A stretch of 64,000 nt of DNA from NCBI GenBank assembly GCA_900074725.1, contig LT598459.1:630467-694466 (forward strand), read 5' to 3'. Made by a program: the position numbers and the translations under genes. This DNA comes from Lachancea dasiensis. Lineage: Eukaryota > Ascomycota > Saccharomycetes > Saccharomycetales > Saccharomycetaceae. Within the stretch, counting starts at the first letter, position 1. Each line of letters starts with the position of its first letter. Below are positions 55,045-64,000 of the stretch, piece by piece. The notes under the pieces were generated by a model that did not search any database, had not been told where the DNA came from, and saw only the letters and a program-made list of their open reading frames with translations.

Positions 55045-56580
55045 TCAAGTGTCTGGTCCAGAATCCAAGACATCTCGGCTCGGAGTCGCAAAGTCTTGAG
55101 ATGATCGGGATTTTCCTGAACCTGCAACAATCATCGTGGCCACCCTTTGCATCTCCTGATTATTTTGCAAAGATGCGGAGTCGGTCTCGAGCTTCAGCAT
55201 TTTTGGCGTCGGTATATGTTTCTTTTCTACCTTGTTTTTAGATTTTAGTTTGGATTTTTCATCTCTCTCGAGATCTCCAGTCACCTTCGTCAGGTATTCT
55301 GGCACTACCAGTCCACCTTTCAGAAAATACATCTTCCAGTTTCGAGCTTTGTCCTTTAACTGTACTTGTGTCCGCCTTTTCAGCGACTCAGAAAGACTTC
55401 CTCCTGCACCGTGTAATTCTAAGATTTTGGACCAGGAAGGACCGTAAATTTTAAGAGCATCTATGAGAGCAGTTTCTTCTTCTTTTGTCCATAATCGTTT
55501 CTGCTTCGGTTTTCTCTCGATTGGCGTTTCTCGAGCTGCAGCGGGCGAGAGCCTCTCGTTAGAAGAAGACTTGCGAGCGTCTAAACAGTGCTCAGACGTC
55601 GAACTTCCTTGACTCAAGGTTGAAGACCATGTAATTATACTACTTGGGGAATTGCTCCTTATATCCCAGCTTTCTACACCAGAACCTGGAGTTTTTCTCC
55701 CCCAGACGAGTAAACCTATGTTTCGTTGCACATAGAGAAAAATCTCTTTGAAGAACTCAAGCCAGTCATATTCAGAGATAAGTTGATCGAGTGACGCGTA
55801 TGCGCATAGTTTGTCTCTGCGATGGGCGCACCTCTTGACAAAATCTTCTTCGGAGGGACTCAGTTTGTTACTATGAAAACGTTTTTTGGCCACTAAAAAC
55901 TCCCTCATATTCGGAGTAAACACCATATCCAATGTTTCTTGTTTGATTTGCGATAATTTAGCAGTATCGCTTTCCTCTTTCCAAGGTTCCATGGCTGAAA
56001 TATATGCCTGTGTTTTCAAATTAAGATACAAAACTGCCTGTGGCTTCAATAAACGACCCAATGATGTTGCTAGTACTCGGTCGTCTTCAAATGGTAGCTC
56101 TTTGGCTTCTGGACAAAAAATATCCATGAAATTATCGTCTAGGAAAGAAAAGCCATACTGCAGCCGACCCATAATGGACAATAGATATATGACGATGTTA
56201 GCCTTTCGTATTGCAGCTAGAATGTGATTTTCCTGAGATTTCAAAATATAAGGGCACTGCTCATTTTCGTACCATAATCCGGGCGCTATATCCCGGACTT
56301 TCAGCAGTGGTTGCTTTGAGTAAACGTTTTTTACTTGCTTGAAAAGAGTCAGAAGCGTTTCGAAGACCTCACCTTCGAAAGTATCACCGCCAGATATGGT
56401 GAGATGGATGAGAGTCTCAGTGCTATTTGTCGTGAGAAGCTTAAGTATTTGGGTGGATATGTTTTCCAGGAGGCCAATAGAATTTATATTCAGCTGGGTC
56501 TTTGGGGGTAGATCGTTGATGGCCTTGTCAGATTTGGCTTCATCACTAACGTTCGCTTCTTGATGTCCCTGCGTCCCCAT
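55045..56580 (-). CDS. TBF1: telobox-binding protein Tbf1
   Basis: 511 residues from ATG 56580 (S. cerevisiae 562). The frame extends 12 codons upstream from a GTG, not used. The N-terminal and central part is the TRF homology-like dimer domain (LRVRDIAPGLWYENEQ-type block, here LLKVRDIAPGLWYENEQ, then FLDDNFMDIFCPEAKELPFEDDRVLA). The Myb/telobox domain at about 360-420 reads KRLWTKEEETALIDALKIYGPSWSKIL and VQLKDKARNWKMY, where VQLKDKARN is the telobox recognition helix. Tbf1 binds TTAGGG-like sites at subtelomeres and at snoRNA promoters. Matching sites occur upstream of U3 in this window. Position matches YPL128C. Confidence 0.95.
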   Translation of the reverse strand: MGTQGHQEANVSDEAKSDKAINDLPPKTQLNINSIGLLENISTQILKLLTTNSTETLIHLTISGGDTFEGEVFETLLTLFKQVKNVYSKQPLLKVRDIAPGLWYENEQCPYILKSQENHILAAIRKANIVIYLLSIMGRLQYGFSFLDDNFMDIFCPEAKELPFEDDRVLATSLGRLLKPQAVLYLNLKTQAYISAMEPWKEESDTAKLSQIKQETLDMVFTPNMREFLVAKKRFHSNKLSPSEEDFVKRCAHRRDKLCAYASLDQLISEYDWLEFFKEIFLYVQRNIGLLVWGRKTPGSGVESWDIRSNSPSSIITWSSTLSQGSSTSEHCLDARKSSSNERLSPAAARETPIERKPKQKRLWTKEEETALIDALKIYGPSWSKILELHGAGGSLSESLKRRTQVQLKDKARNWKMYFLKGGLVVPEYLTKVTGDLERDEKSKLKSKNKVEKKHIPTPKMLKLETDSASLQNNQEMQRVATMIVAGSGKSRSSQDFATPSRDVLDSGPDT

Positions 56581-57136
56581 CTTTAAAACTGGATTCGAGA
56601 TGACAGGACAGGCCACTTATCACTCAAGAGCGGCCAATTGAAGATTTTAGCCCTAGACTAGGGCAGCGAATGGGAAAAGTTCTCTAGAAAACAAACATTA
56701 ACCGATGAGCCGTATTGAGGGACATGATGGACCGAGATCAGTTCGTTAAAACTCTAACAGCACTTGAAGCGATCAAATGAAGAATAACAATTGGTTGCAG
56801 TGAAGTGGCTACCTGGAGTTCCGATTGGAAACATCAAACTGTGCCAATGGGTTTTGTTCCCTCAAAGGTTTTGTGGTAAAATCTTTCGACAAGACTCCGG
56901 AAGAGGTTCGAAGATTGAGCTTCGTTACAACAGTGTGACTGGGATGGGTTAGCGTTTGTTTAATAGCAAATAGTAACATTACACCTATAGAGCTAAACTG
57001 GTTACAACCAGAGGAATCGGCTATTCTGAGCTAGCACGAGTGACGAACAGTGTGAGTCGTGCGTGAACTGTGGAACTCTCTAGACCATCGCCCCAAAGAA
57101 AACAGAAGAGATGGGTCGCATTCGAATGCATACGGT
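56581..57136. other. intergenic, HHO1 3' end to TBF1 5' end
   Basis: 556 bp. TBF1 promoter and HHO1 3' flank; nothing else recognised. Confidence 0.35.
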
Positions 57137-57913
57137 TCAGGCAGCAATAGTCTTTGCGGTGGACCTCATGACTCGAGTAACGGGCTTGGCCAGAGGTTTC
57201 GCTGCAGTCTTGTTGACGGACTTGGGGAGGGGTTTGGTGGCTTGCGATTTTTTCGCAGTTGTCGCGGGCTTCTTCGCCACCCTGCCAGCAGACGAAGCTT
57301 TGCCAGAACCAGAGCTGCGTCTTCCTTCCTTGAGTTTGGGTTTCTCGTCCTCGACCTTGGGTTTCTTTTTTGAGGCACTCTCTCTTCTGCGCTTAATGGG
57401 CTCTTCCTTATCTGCGTTCAATTCAGATTTACCGGAGACATTTTTTTTGACCAGCTTCAAAGGGCCCGACGGTCCCTTTGGCTGTGAAAACTCACCGGCC
57501 TCTATCCCTCGCCTTATGGCAAGGTTGAGATGGTTCTCGAATCCATCACCCACCGCGTATTTACCCAAAATGTGTTTCTTCAATGCTTGGCGGCTGGTTC
57601 CGTTGCGATCACTGAAAGACGAAATGCCATCCATAATCATTTCTTATGAGAGAAAGCCGACGTTAGTTTGAGTGTACAGATGTTGATGGCCCTAGAGTCA
57701 TTCAACAGGAAAAGAAATAACGTGTTCTGACATACCTTTGTAAGTGGGAAGGGAAGCTTTTGGTTTAATTGCAGCAGCAGCAGCAGCAGAAGGCTTCGTG
57801 TTCTTTTTGTTAGGTGGCTTCGCGTTGAGCACTTTTGCAGCTTTTGGCTTGGAAACTGCCTGTGCAGAGCTCGAACTGTTCTTTGAGACCTTACTGGTCA
57901 CTCTTGTGGGCAT
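57137..57913 (-). CDS. HHO1: linker histone H1 (Hho1), single globular domain, spliced
   Basis: Exons 57913..57736 and 57642..57137 give 227 residues. An Ala/Lys/Ser-rich N-tail of about 50 residues is followed by one winged-helix domain (SLPTYKEMIMDGISSF...TSRQALKKHILGKY...LNLAIRRGIEAGEFSQPKGPSGPLKL) and a Lys/Ala-rich C-tail. The splice join completes the Glu of YKEM. S. cerevisiae Hho1 (YPL127C, 258 residues) has two winged-helix domains and no intron; this one keeps only one, like H1 in most fungi and animals. The globular domain resembles the second domain of S. cerevisiae Hho1 in QPKGPSG. Position between TBF1 and NAN1/MGM1 agrees. Confidence 0.93.
57643..57735 (-). other. HHO1 intron
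   Basis: 93 nt: donor GTATGT directly after TACAAAG, branch AACTAAC (57668..57662), acceptor AAG, the first AG downstream of the branch. Using the next CAG instead would delete the conserved start of the winged helix. Confidence 0.88.
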
Positions 57914-58642
57914 TGATTGTATTGTGATCACTTATCTTGTTTGTTGAGTGTTTGTTGAGTGTGGTGCCAATGACTGAATATTGTGAATTTTGATTGTTTT
58001 TTCCGCATTAGACACCCCTTGAAGGTTACACTAGCGTCGCACCCTGTATCAAGGCTGGTAAGATGTTTTGAGGCATCGCGAGCCGAACATATCTACAGAA
58101 GCTTAATATTAATGTAGAAATGTATAATAGATATATGAGCCCGGATGCCAGGTTTTGTTTTTCAATCCCCGCTTTCCCGACTATTTCCCAACTGGCGATA
58201 TCGAGACCTAAGATCGACCAAAGCTGAAATTGATCGGTATGTTAGAGCAGTGATTATGGAGGAAGGGTGACTGTTTTGAGAGCAGTAGTTTTTGCTGGTG
58301 CTGAGTGTCTTGTAGACAGCGCACTCGTTAGCATAATAAATAATAATAGGTTATTTTATGGACAACAAACAGAACTTGCGCAAACTGGTGAGCTTAAAGA
58401 ATTTCTGAAAAAGACCATTGCGAAAGCTCAGAGCTGTGCTATTTTTCGATGAGAGAGCGCTCGCTGGTGCACTTTTAGTTGTCGCTTTAACTTAAATAAT
58501 GTCAGACTCGTAGAGAATTATCATAACACTCGGTGGAGCAAGAGATTAGACAAGTTTATTATAACGTAACCCCAAGGTTATTCAACCATCGAACCACTCC
58601 GTAGACCACAGGCGACCAATAGCCACGCTCCTACAGCTCATT
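57914..58642. promoter_or_regulatory. divergent intergenic region, HHO1 / MGM1
   Basis: 729 bp between divergent starts. A short plus-strand frame (58267-58452) has no support. No RNA gene recognised. Confidence 0.35.
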
Positions 58643-61225
58643 ATGTTCTCTCGAGCTTCAGGAGGCCATCTCCCGGCTTCAAAGCTGTTGTCGAGGGCCA
58701 TAGTGTCGCGCACGTTTCACTATGGTCCTCTGAGAAGGGTTCATCCAGCATCTTATTACCATTCATTCGTGAGGCCCTCCAGATCCATGTACATATCACC
58801 AGAGCTGGTGCATCAACTGGCACATCGCAGATTTGCATCTTTTTTTCCCAAACTTCTTGCCAGAGCGGTGAAAGTACCCGCGTACATAGGAGGAGGAGCA
58901 GCGGCTGTGAGTTCTTATTTAGCGTACAAGGTGGAAGAAGCCACTAATTTTTCGCACGAGAAGGTGTCGCAGCTCAAGGATTTCGCTAATAGTATGAAAG
59001 ATAAGATGGGCGGGTTTTTTGGGCACAACTCCCAGCCCAATGGAGAAGAAGACAACGCGGAGAATTCACTCGCAGCTGGTGCCCTACTTGCTTCTTTGAA
59101 TGACAAGGATGATACCAATACAGGGGACGATGAAGAAGACGAGGAGCAAGAAGAAGAAGAGGATCACACGCAAGACGAAATATTGAATTTGACCAAGCAA
59201 ATGATCGAGATTAGAGCCATTCTCAATAAGGTGGATTCTTCGTCATCTCACCTCACCCTGCCATCAATTGTTGTAATTGGCTCTCAGTCTTCAGGAAAGT
59301 CGTCGGTTCTAGAGTCAATCGTCGGCAAAGAGTTCCTGCCCAAGGGTTCGAATATGGTCACCAGAAGGCCGATAGAGCTTACTCTAGTTAACACGGCTGG
59401 CGTAAATGAAACCACAGCCGACTTCCCCTCACTACGTGCCTACAACATTAAAGACTTCAATGAGGTGAAGCGGATTTTAATGGAACTGAATATGGCCGTG
59501 CCCTCCACGGAGGCCGTTTCAGCCGATCCTATCCAACTAACCATAAAGTCTTCTCGAGTGCCAGATCTCTCATTGGTAGATTTACCAGGGTATATCCAGG
59601 TGGAGGCAGCCGATCAGCCTCTCGAATTGAAATCCAAAATTCGGCAATTATGTGACACATATTTGGCAGAACCAAACATCATACTGGCGATATCGGCAGC
59701 TGACGTAGATCTGGCCAATAGCAGTGCGTTGAGAGCAAGTAAGATGGCAGATCCAAAGGGCACACGAACAATAGGTGTGATCACTAAGCTAGACCTGGTT
59801 GAACCTGCGAGAGCCAGAGAAATATTGAATAGCAAGAAGTATCCGCTGAAAATGGGTTATGTTGGTGTCATCACCAAAGCTCCCAACACCCCCACAAAGT
59901 TTTTCGACTCAAGTTCCAAACAGGGCCTCTTTGCCCGCAAGAATACCCAGGAAACGGAAGTTGAAGAAACCCGCTCCTTTGAGCGTAGTTATTTCAGAAG
60001 TAACAGAAGTTTTTTCACAAGCTGTCAAGTGTCTACAAAAAAACTGAGGGAAAAGTTGATCAATATCCTTGAGGTGTCCATGTCTGATGCTTTGGAACCC
60101 ACTTCAAGACTGATACATCAAGAACTTGACGACACGTCTTACCTCTTCAAGGTTGAGTTCAACGATCGCCAATTAACACCTAAATCCTACCTCCTGAATA
60201 ATGTCGATGTTTTGAAGTTGGCTATCAAGGAATTGCAGGAGAAATTCAATAGAATTGAATTGAAGTCCATTCTAAAGGCTGACTTGGATCAACGTGTTTT
60301 AGATTTGTTGGCCTCTCGTTATTGGAAGGACGACAACGTTCATGAGCTTTCGTTGAAGAAAAGTGGCAAAGATGATGCTTCAGCCTTGTACTGGCATAAA
60401 AAGCTCGAGCTATCTTCATGCAGCTTAACTAAAATTGGCGTTGGCAGAGTTTCAACTACTTTGGTCACCAATGCAATTCTGAAGGAGCTGGAAAATGTTT
60501 TGGATCTTACACAATTGAAGCACCATGACTTGATAAAAGAGTTGGTGAACCACACCGCTGTAAATGTGCTGAATTCGAAGTTTTATGCTACCGCTGATCA
60601 GGTGGAAAACTGTATCAAACCATTTAAGTATGAGATTGACTTGGAAGAACGCGATTGGGCTGTCGCACATGAACACACGACCAACTTAATGCGTGAGGAA
60701 CTGAGACAATGCAATGAAAGATTTCAATCTCTCAAAAACTCCGTTGGGAATCGTAAGCTATCACAAGTTATGACATATCTTAAGCAAGACCCCGGCCACC
60801 AAGAAACGCTCGGTTTCTCTGCATTGCTGTTGGAGCGCGGGAGGGAAGCCGCTTTTTTGGAAAAACGAGCACAGCTACTCAACTTCAGATTAAAGACTCT
60901 CAAGAGTAAGTGCCATTCAACTGCTGAGAAGGACGTATGTCCCGAAATTTTTTTGAACGCGGTTAGTGACAAATTGACTTCGACGGCAGTCTTATTTTTG
61001 AATGTGGAGTTACTAAGCGATTTTTTTTATAATTTTCCGATTGAACTGGATCGGAAGCTAACGGAGCTATCTGATGAGCAAGTTGAGTTGTTCGCCAAAG
61101 AGGATCCTCGTATTGCGCGTCATATCGACCTACAAAAGCGGAAAGATTTACTTGAGATGGCATTGGAACGAATTGACTCTATCCTGCTGTATAAGAGGAG
61201 CTATAAGGCGACCACACAATCATGA
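58643..61225 (+). CDS. MGM1: mitochondrial inner membrane dynamin-like GTPase Mgm1 (OPA1)
   Basis: 860 residues (S. cerevisiae 902). A presequence rich in Arg/Ser is followed by a membrane anchor around 76-92 (PAYIGGGAAAVSSYLAYK) and a weakly hydrophobic stretch ENSLAAGALLASLN near 147-160, the place where rhomboid Pcp1 cleaves Mgm1; then a very acidic linker. The GTPase domain has GSQSSGKSS (213-221), DLPG near 313 and TKLD near 381. Middle, bundle and paddle regions and a GED-type end follow. Mgm1 fuses inner membranes and shapes cristae. Synteny with RPB10 and STE4 matches YOR211C. Confidence 0.95.
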   Translation: MFSRASGGHLPASKLLSRAIVSRTFHYGPLRRVHPASYYHSFVRPSRSMYISPELVHQLAHRRFASFFPKLLARAVKVPAYIGGGAAAVSSYLAYKVEEATNFSHEKVSQLKDFANSMKDKMGGFFGHNSQPNGEEDNAENSLAAGALLASLNDKDDTNTGDDEEDEEQEEEEDHTQDEILNLTKQMIEIRAILNKVDSSSSHLTLPSIVVIGSQSSGKSSVLESIVGKEFLPKGSNMVTRRPIELTLVNTAGVNETTADFPSLRAYNIKDFNEVKRILMELNMAVPSTEAVSADPIQLTIKSSRVPDLSLVDLPGYIQVEAADQPLELKSKIRQLCDTYLAEPNIILAISAADVDLANSSALRASKMADPKGTRTIGVITKLDLVEPARAREILNSKKYPLKMGYVGVITKAPNTPTKFFDSSSKQGLFARKNTQETEVEETRSFERSYFRSNRSFFTSCQVSTKKLREKLINILEVSMSDALEPTSRLIHQELDDTSYLFKVEFNDRQLTPKSYLLNNVDVLKLAIKELQEKFNRIELKSILKADLDQRVLDLLASRYWKDDNVHELSLKKSGKDDASALYWHKKLELSSCSLTKIGVGRVSTTLVTNAILKELENVLDLTQLKHHDLIKELVNHTAVNVLNSKFYATADQVENCIKPFKYEIDLEERDWAVAHEHTTNLMREELRQCNERFQSLKNSVGNRKLSQVMTYLKQDPGHQETLGFSALLLERGREAAFLEKRAQLLNFRLKTLKSKCHSTAEKDVCPEIFLNAVSDKLTSTAVLFLNVELLSDFFYNFPIELDRKLTELSDEQVELFAKEDPRIARHIDLQKRKDLLEMALERIDSILLYKRSYKATTQS

Positions 61226-61441
61226 CAAAATCTGTCAGCGTCCTGTAAATAAGCGAGTTGTTTAGATAGTAATGACGATCTCAAAAGTTTGGTTGCCAAG
61301 CTAATGCAGCACAAAGAGAGGCAAATTATTCTTAGAATGTTCTTCTTTTATTACAATTGGGTTTCCTATTTTCTTAATATACAAAATATGCTGTCGTGTG
61401 GGCGATGAATGAGATCATAGTGCTTGGGGCGTCTGCCCGGT

Positions 61442-61654
61442 CTAATCGCGTTTTTCTAATGGATTGTATCTCAAAAATTTCTCGATTAAATCCACATGAG
61501 TCAATATCATACGTCTGCAGCAGTATCTCTTCAGCCCCAACTTTGTAAGTGCCGTTCCTTCGTCAAGCTCATCCTCTTGAAGCATGTTCAAGTAGGCTTC
61601 CCATTTGTCACCGACCACCTTTCCGCAGGAAAAACATCTAACTGGAACAATCAT
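61442..61654 (-). CDS. RPB10: RNA polymerase I/II/III shared subunit Rpb10 (ABC10beta)
   Basis: 70 residues, identical in length to S. cerevisiae. The zinc site is CFSCGKV near the N-terminus with the CCRRM motif ([18 protein letters not shown]) supplying the other two Cys; the invariant [14 protein letters not shown] closes the protein. It begins [18 protein letters not shown] at 61654; a frame extension upstream is not conserved. Rpb10 stabilises the Rpb3-Rpb11 assembly platform. It is convergent with MGM1 and divergent from NAN1; matches YOR210W. Confidence 0.98.
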   Translation of the reverse strand: MIVPVRCFSCGKVVGDKWEAYLNMLQEDELDEGTALTKLGLKRYCCRRMILTHVDLIEKFLRYNPLEKRD

Positions 61655-61928
61655 AGCACTTAATAACCAAAGAAATGTCAACCAAAAAAGCCTATGCTTT
61701 GGTGTGTTTGCTCGTTCTTCCTGTTCTCATCTCTGAGTTCATAGTTTGTAAAACTTTTCGAATAAATTCAAAGGTCAGTTGGATTGAAGCTAGTAGAAAG
61801 TGATTTTTTTTGTATAATATTTCGGAAAAATTTTTGGAAAATGGATGCGATGAGCTTCAAATCCAAGCACACGAAAGGTCAACGCACCCAGCTTACAACC
61901 TAGAACTGACCCACGAGCTGTAAATCCA

Positions 61929-64000
61929 ATGGTCCAACCCATAGTGCACCAAAATTACAAGCTAGGTGTTGTTTCGGGCGGCAAGGTACTGTTTCCAAGG
62001 GTAGGAAATCGATCGTGCAGCGCCAAAACTGTGACACTGCTCACTGATGATGAGACAAGCGTTATCGTTCCTTTTAACAACCAGCTGAAGGTTTACTCTT
62101 TAGAAACGCGACAATGTGTGAAGACTTTGAAGTACGCAAATAATGAGCAATTGACACAACTGTTTTTGGGTCCAGAGGCGGCTCAAGTATCTCACATTGC
62201 ATTGGGCAACCTGCTGCTCCAGGAAGGCATAGATGAGAGCAGAGCACGCGAGATAAGCGTGTTTTCTTCCCGTGGGCACCTCGTTGTACTTAATTACAAG
62301 GGTCGCTTAGTTGAGGTACCCAAAGTAGTGCACCTGGGAGAGAATTTCCAGCCGGGAGAGTCACTGGTGAAGATATTTCAAAATACCCAAAACTACGACG
62401 TAAGGTTCCTCACTTCGTTGCAGGACTCATCTGCCGGGTATACATACCGATTGTACGATTATGTGTGTTCGGAGAAGAAATTGGTCTTTCGCGAAGACTT
62501 CTCGGACGTTTTACTCTCTGCATGGTCTTCTAATGATGAGTATTTATGTTTGTTAACAAAGGATGCCGATGGGAGGAAATGCTTAAGTGTTAAGCCTCTG
62601 TTCCCAGGTGCTAAAGACGATGCTCACAGTTTTCCATTACCAGTGACAGGGGCCTCTTCTACGACCTCTTCCAGCTCGCACTTCGTTACCGTGATGGCTG
62701 TCGACAACTACTGTTCACAATTGGCGATAGGATTTGCCTCAGGGGTTATCAATGTCATTAATTTGCAAGATAGATCAAGTCGGTTGCTAAAATGGCACAT
62801 AGATTCTGTCCTATCGTTGTGTTTTACGTCAGACAGCTCTTATTTGATTTCTGGTGGATGGGAAAAAGTTTTGAGTTTTTGGCAGTTGTCGAGCAACTTA
62901 CAACAGTTTTTGCCTCGTCTAAGTGGCGTCGTGATTGATTGCAATATAATCAACGATAAATTTTACAGCGTGGGCCTTCAGATAACTGACAATCAATCGA
63001 CTTCAGACTACCAAATTATGTTGCTCAACTCCACGGATTTAAAATCCAGAGTTAACATTAGCGGTCCTCTTTCTGTTTTTCATTCCACAATAAAAGATGC
63101 ACAATTTCCTTTTTCCGCTGTGTCATCTAAGTCATCTGCATCAACGTCCGACTTGGGCAAGGCGTCAAAAAAGCAGCAAAGAAAACTACTTAAGCGCAAG
63201 AGACAAGATTTTAGCTCTATCTTTGAGATCCAGCCCAATACAAAGCATCTGTATTTCCCTCATACTTCGGCTGTTCAAGCTTATGACTTTTACAAAAATG
63301 AGCAGATATCATATCAATACCTTGCATCAGGCGTCAACAATTCCATGGGTAAAGTGAGGTCAGAGTTGAATTTGAAAGATCCAGTAATAGTTGATGTGAA
63401 ATTCACGAAGGATGGCATATGGATGATTTCTTACGAGACAGAATTTCCCCCCGATAATCTGCTATCATCTAATGATCTCTTACACGTTTTGAAATTTTGG
63501 CGATTATCTCCAGAAGGCGAATGGGAGCTATCCACCAAGGTTTTGAGCCCACATGGGGCGAAGGCTCCAATCACGAGCATATTGGTAGCGCCTAGATCCA
63601 TCAACAGCGGTCATGGCTGTTTAACTGCTGATAACAACGGTGGTCTAAAATATTGGTGCTTTGATGAAAAATCCAGTAATTGGCATTTATCGAAAGTAGC
63701 AACGGCGAATAATAATCACTTCAACAACTCCGTAGAGTTGGCTTGGTCTTTCGATGGAAGTTTGATTTTCCACGCATTTGATGATAAAGTGACAATTTTG
63801 GACTTCAACCTGTTCAGAAAATTTCAAGAAGGATCTGACACTGCTTTCAATGAACTCACAATGGACTCTGCGGTGCAGGCAATGATGCTTGTTAATGATT
63901 GCAACCTGATAGTCGCCACTCAAACGACTTTAAATTCTGTTGATTTGCTGCTAGGCAAGGTTTACAATTCATTTGACCTGTATCCATATGTGAATGGCGT
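61929..64000 (+). CDS. NAN1: U3 processome t-UTP subunit Nan1/Utp17 (partial, runs off the right end)
   Basis: The first 690 codons are inside the window; S. cerevisiae Nan1 has 896 residues, so about 200 are missing on the right. It starts MVQPIVHQNYKLGVVSGGK at ATG 61929. Matching blocks include IVPFNNQLKVYSLETRQCVKTLK, VVLNYKGRLVEVPK, LAIGFASGVINV, LLKWHIDSVLSL-type, LSGGWEKV-type (here ISGGWEKVLSFWQL), KKQQRKLLKRKRQDF and GCLTADNNGGLKYWCFDEK. Two WD40-like propellers are expected. Nan1 is part of the t-UTP (UtpA) complex that joins the 5' ETS with U3 snoRNA and Pol I transcription. Position next to HHO1 matches YPL126W. Confidence 0.95.
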   Translation, partial: MVQPIVHQNYKLGVVSGGKVLFPRVGNRSCSAKTVTLLTDDETSVIVPFNNQLKVYSLETRQCVKTLKYANNEQLTQLFLGPEAAQVSHIALGNLLLQEGIDESRAREISVFSSRGHLVVLNYKGRLVEVPKVVHLGENFQPGESLVKIFQNTQNYDVRFLTSLQDSSAGYTYRLYDYVCSEKKLVFREDFSDVLLSAWSSNDEYLCLLTKDADGRKCLSVKPLFPGAKDDAHSFPLPVTGASSTTSSSSHFVTVMAVDNYCSQLAIGFASGVINVINLQDRSSRLLKWHIDSVLSLCFTSDSSYLISGGWEKVLSFWQLSSNLQQFLPRLSGVVIDCNIINDKFYSVGLQITDNQSTSDYQIMLLNSTDLKSRVNISGPLSVFHSTIKDAQFPFSAVSSKSSASTSDLGKASKKQQRKLLKRKRQDFSSIFEIQPNTKHLYFPHTSAVQAYDFYKNEQISYQYLASGVNNSMGKVRSELNLKDPVIVDVKFTKDGIWMISYETEFPPDNLLSSNDLLHVLKFWRLSPEGEWELSTKVLSPHGAKAPITSILVAPRSINSGHGCLTADNNGGLKYWCFDEKSSNWHLSKVATANNNHFNNSVELAWSFDGSLIFHAFDDKVTILDFNLFRKFQEGSDTAFNELTMDSAVQAMMLVNDCNLIVATQTTLNSVDLLLGKVYNSFDLYPYVNG

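Overview
The window looks like nuclear chromosome sequence from a budding yeast of the family Saccharomycetaceae that split off before the whole-genome duplication. Genes are compact and mostly intron-free. The few introns are short, sit near the 5' end and carry GTATGT-type donors and CTAAC branch sites. The gene order interleaves two Saccharomyces cerevisiae regions that are sisters from the duplication: chromosome XV (about YOR210W to YOR238W) and chromosome XVI (about YPL126W to YPL147W). Pairs duplicated in S. cerevisiae appear once here (KES1/HES1, RPL33A/B, KIN4/FRK1, MKK1/MKK2, UME1/WTM, GIP3/HER1, ISU1/ISU2, ODC1/ODC2 and the two U3 genes). Lachancea, Torulaspora or Zygosaccharomyces would fit; the genus is not settled from the sequence alone.

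Layout. 0-13 kb: an alpha/beta hydrolase of the DUF1749 type, the peroxisomal ABC half-transporter PXA1, a YOR238W-like DUF218 protein, NOP53, KES1, DFR1, POC4, the intron-containing U3 snoRNA gene and RPL33. 13-22.5 kb: the kinase gene KIN4/FRK1, MGE1, the cell-wall-integrity MAPK kinase MKK, then a proline-racemase-family gene that sits between neighbours adjacent in S. cerevisiae, followed by two tandem-repeat arrays. 22.5-32 kb: a strikingly GC-rich block that nevertheless carries syntenic housekeeping genes (UME1, SPP1, MCP1, GIP3, ISU1, RPB8). 32-46 kb: an MTP18-like mitochondrial protein, DSC3, an H/ACA snoRNA matching snR35, ODC1, MCT1, RDS2, COX11, RCN2, RPL5 and STE13. 46-64 kb: RFC1, RUD3, AIM41, two adjacent YEATS genes (TAF14 and a SAS5-position paralogue), STE4, TBF1, a single-globular-domain histone H1, MGM1, RPB10 and the 5' two thirds of NAN1/UTP17.

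No virus, integrated retroelement, insertion sequence, CRISPR array or tRNA gene was recognised. Several genes bear on linked functions: U3 snoRNA, NAN1, NOP53, snR35, RPL33 and RPL5 all serve ribosome production; Tbf1, encoded at 55-56.6 kb, has consensus sites upstream of U3; ISU1, MGE1, COX11, MCT1, ODC1, AIM41 and MGM1 are mitochondrial. The most interesting items are the adjacent TAF14/SAS5 pair with matching micro-exon introns, the AAG splice acceptors of two introns, the single-domain histone H1, the two snoRNA genes and the GC-rich block beside the minisatellites.
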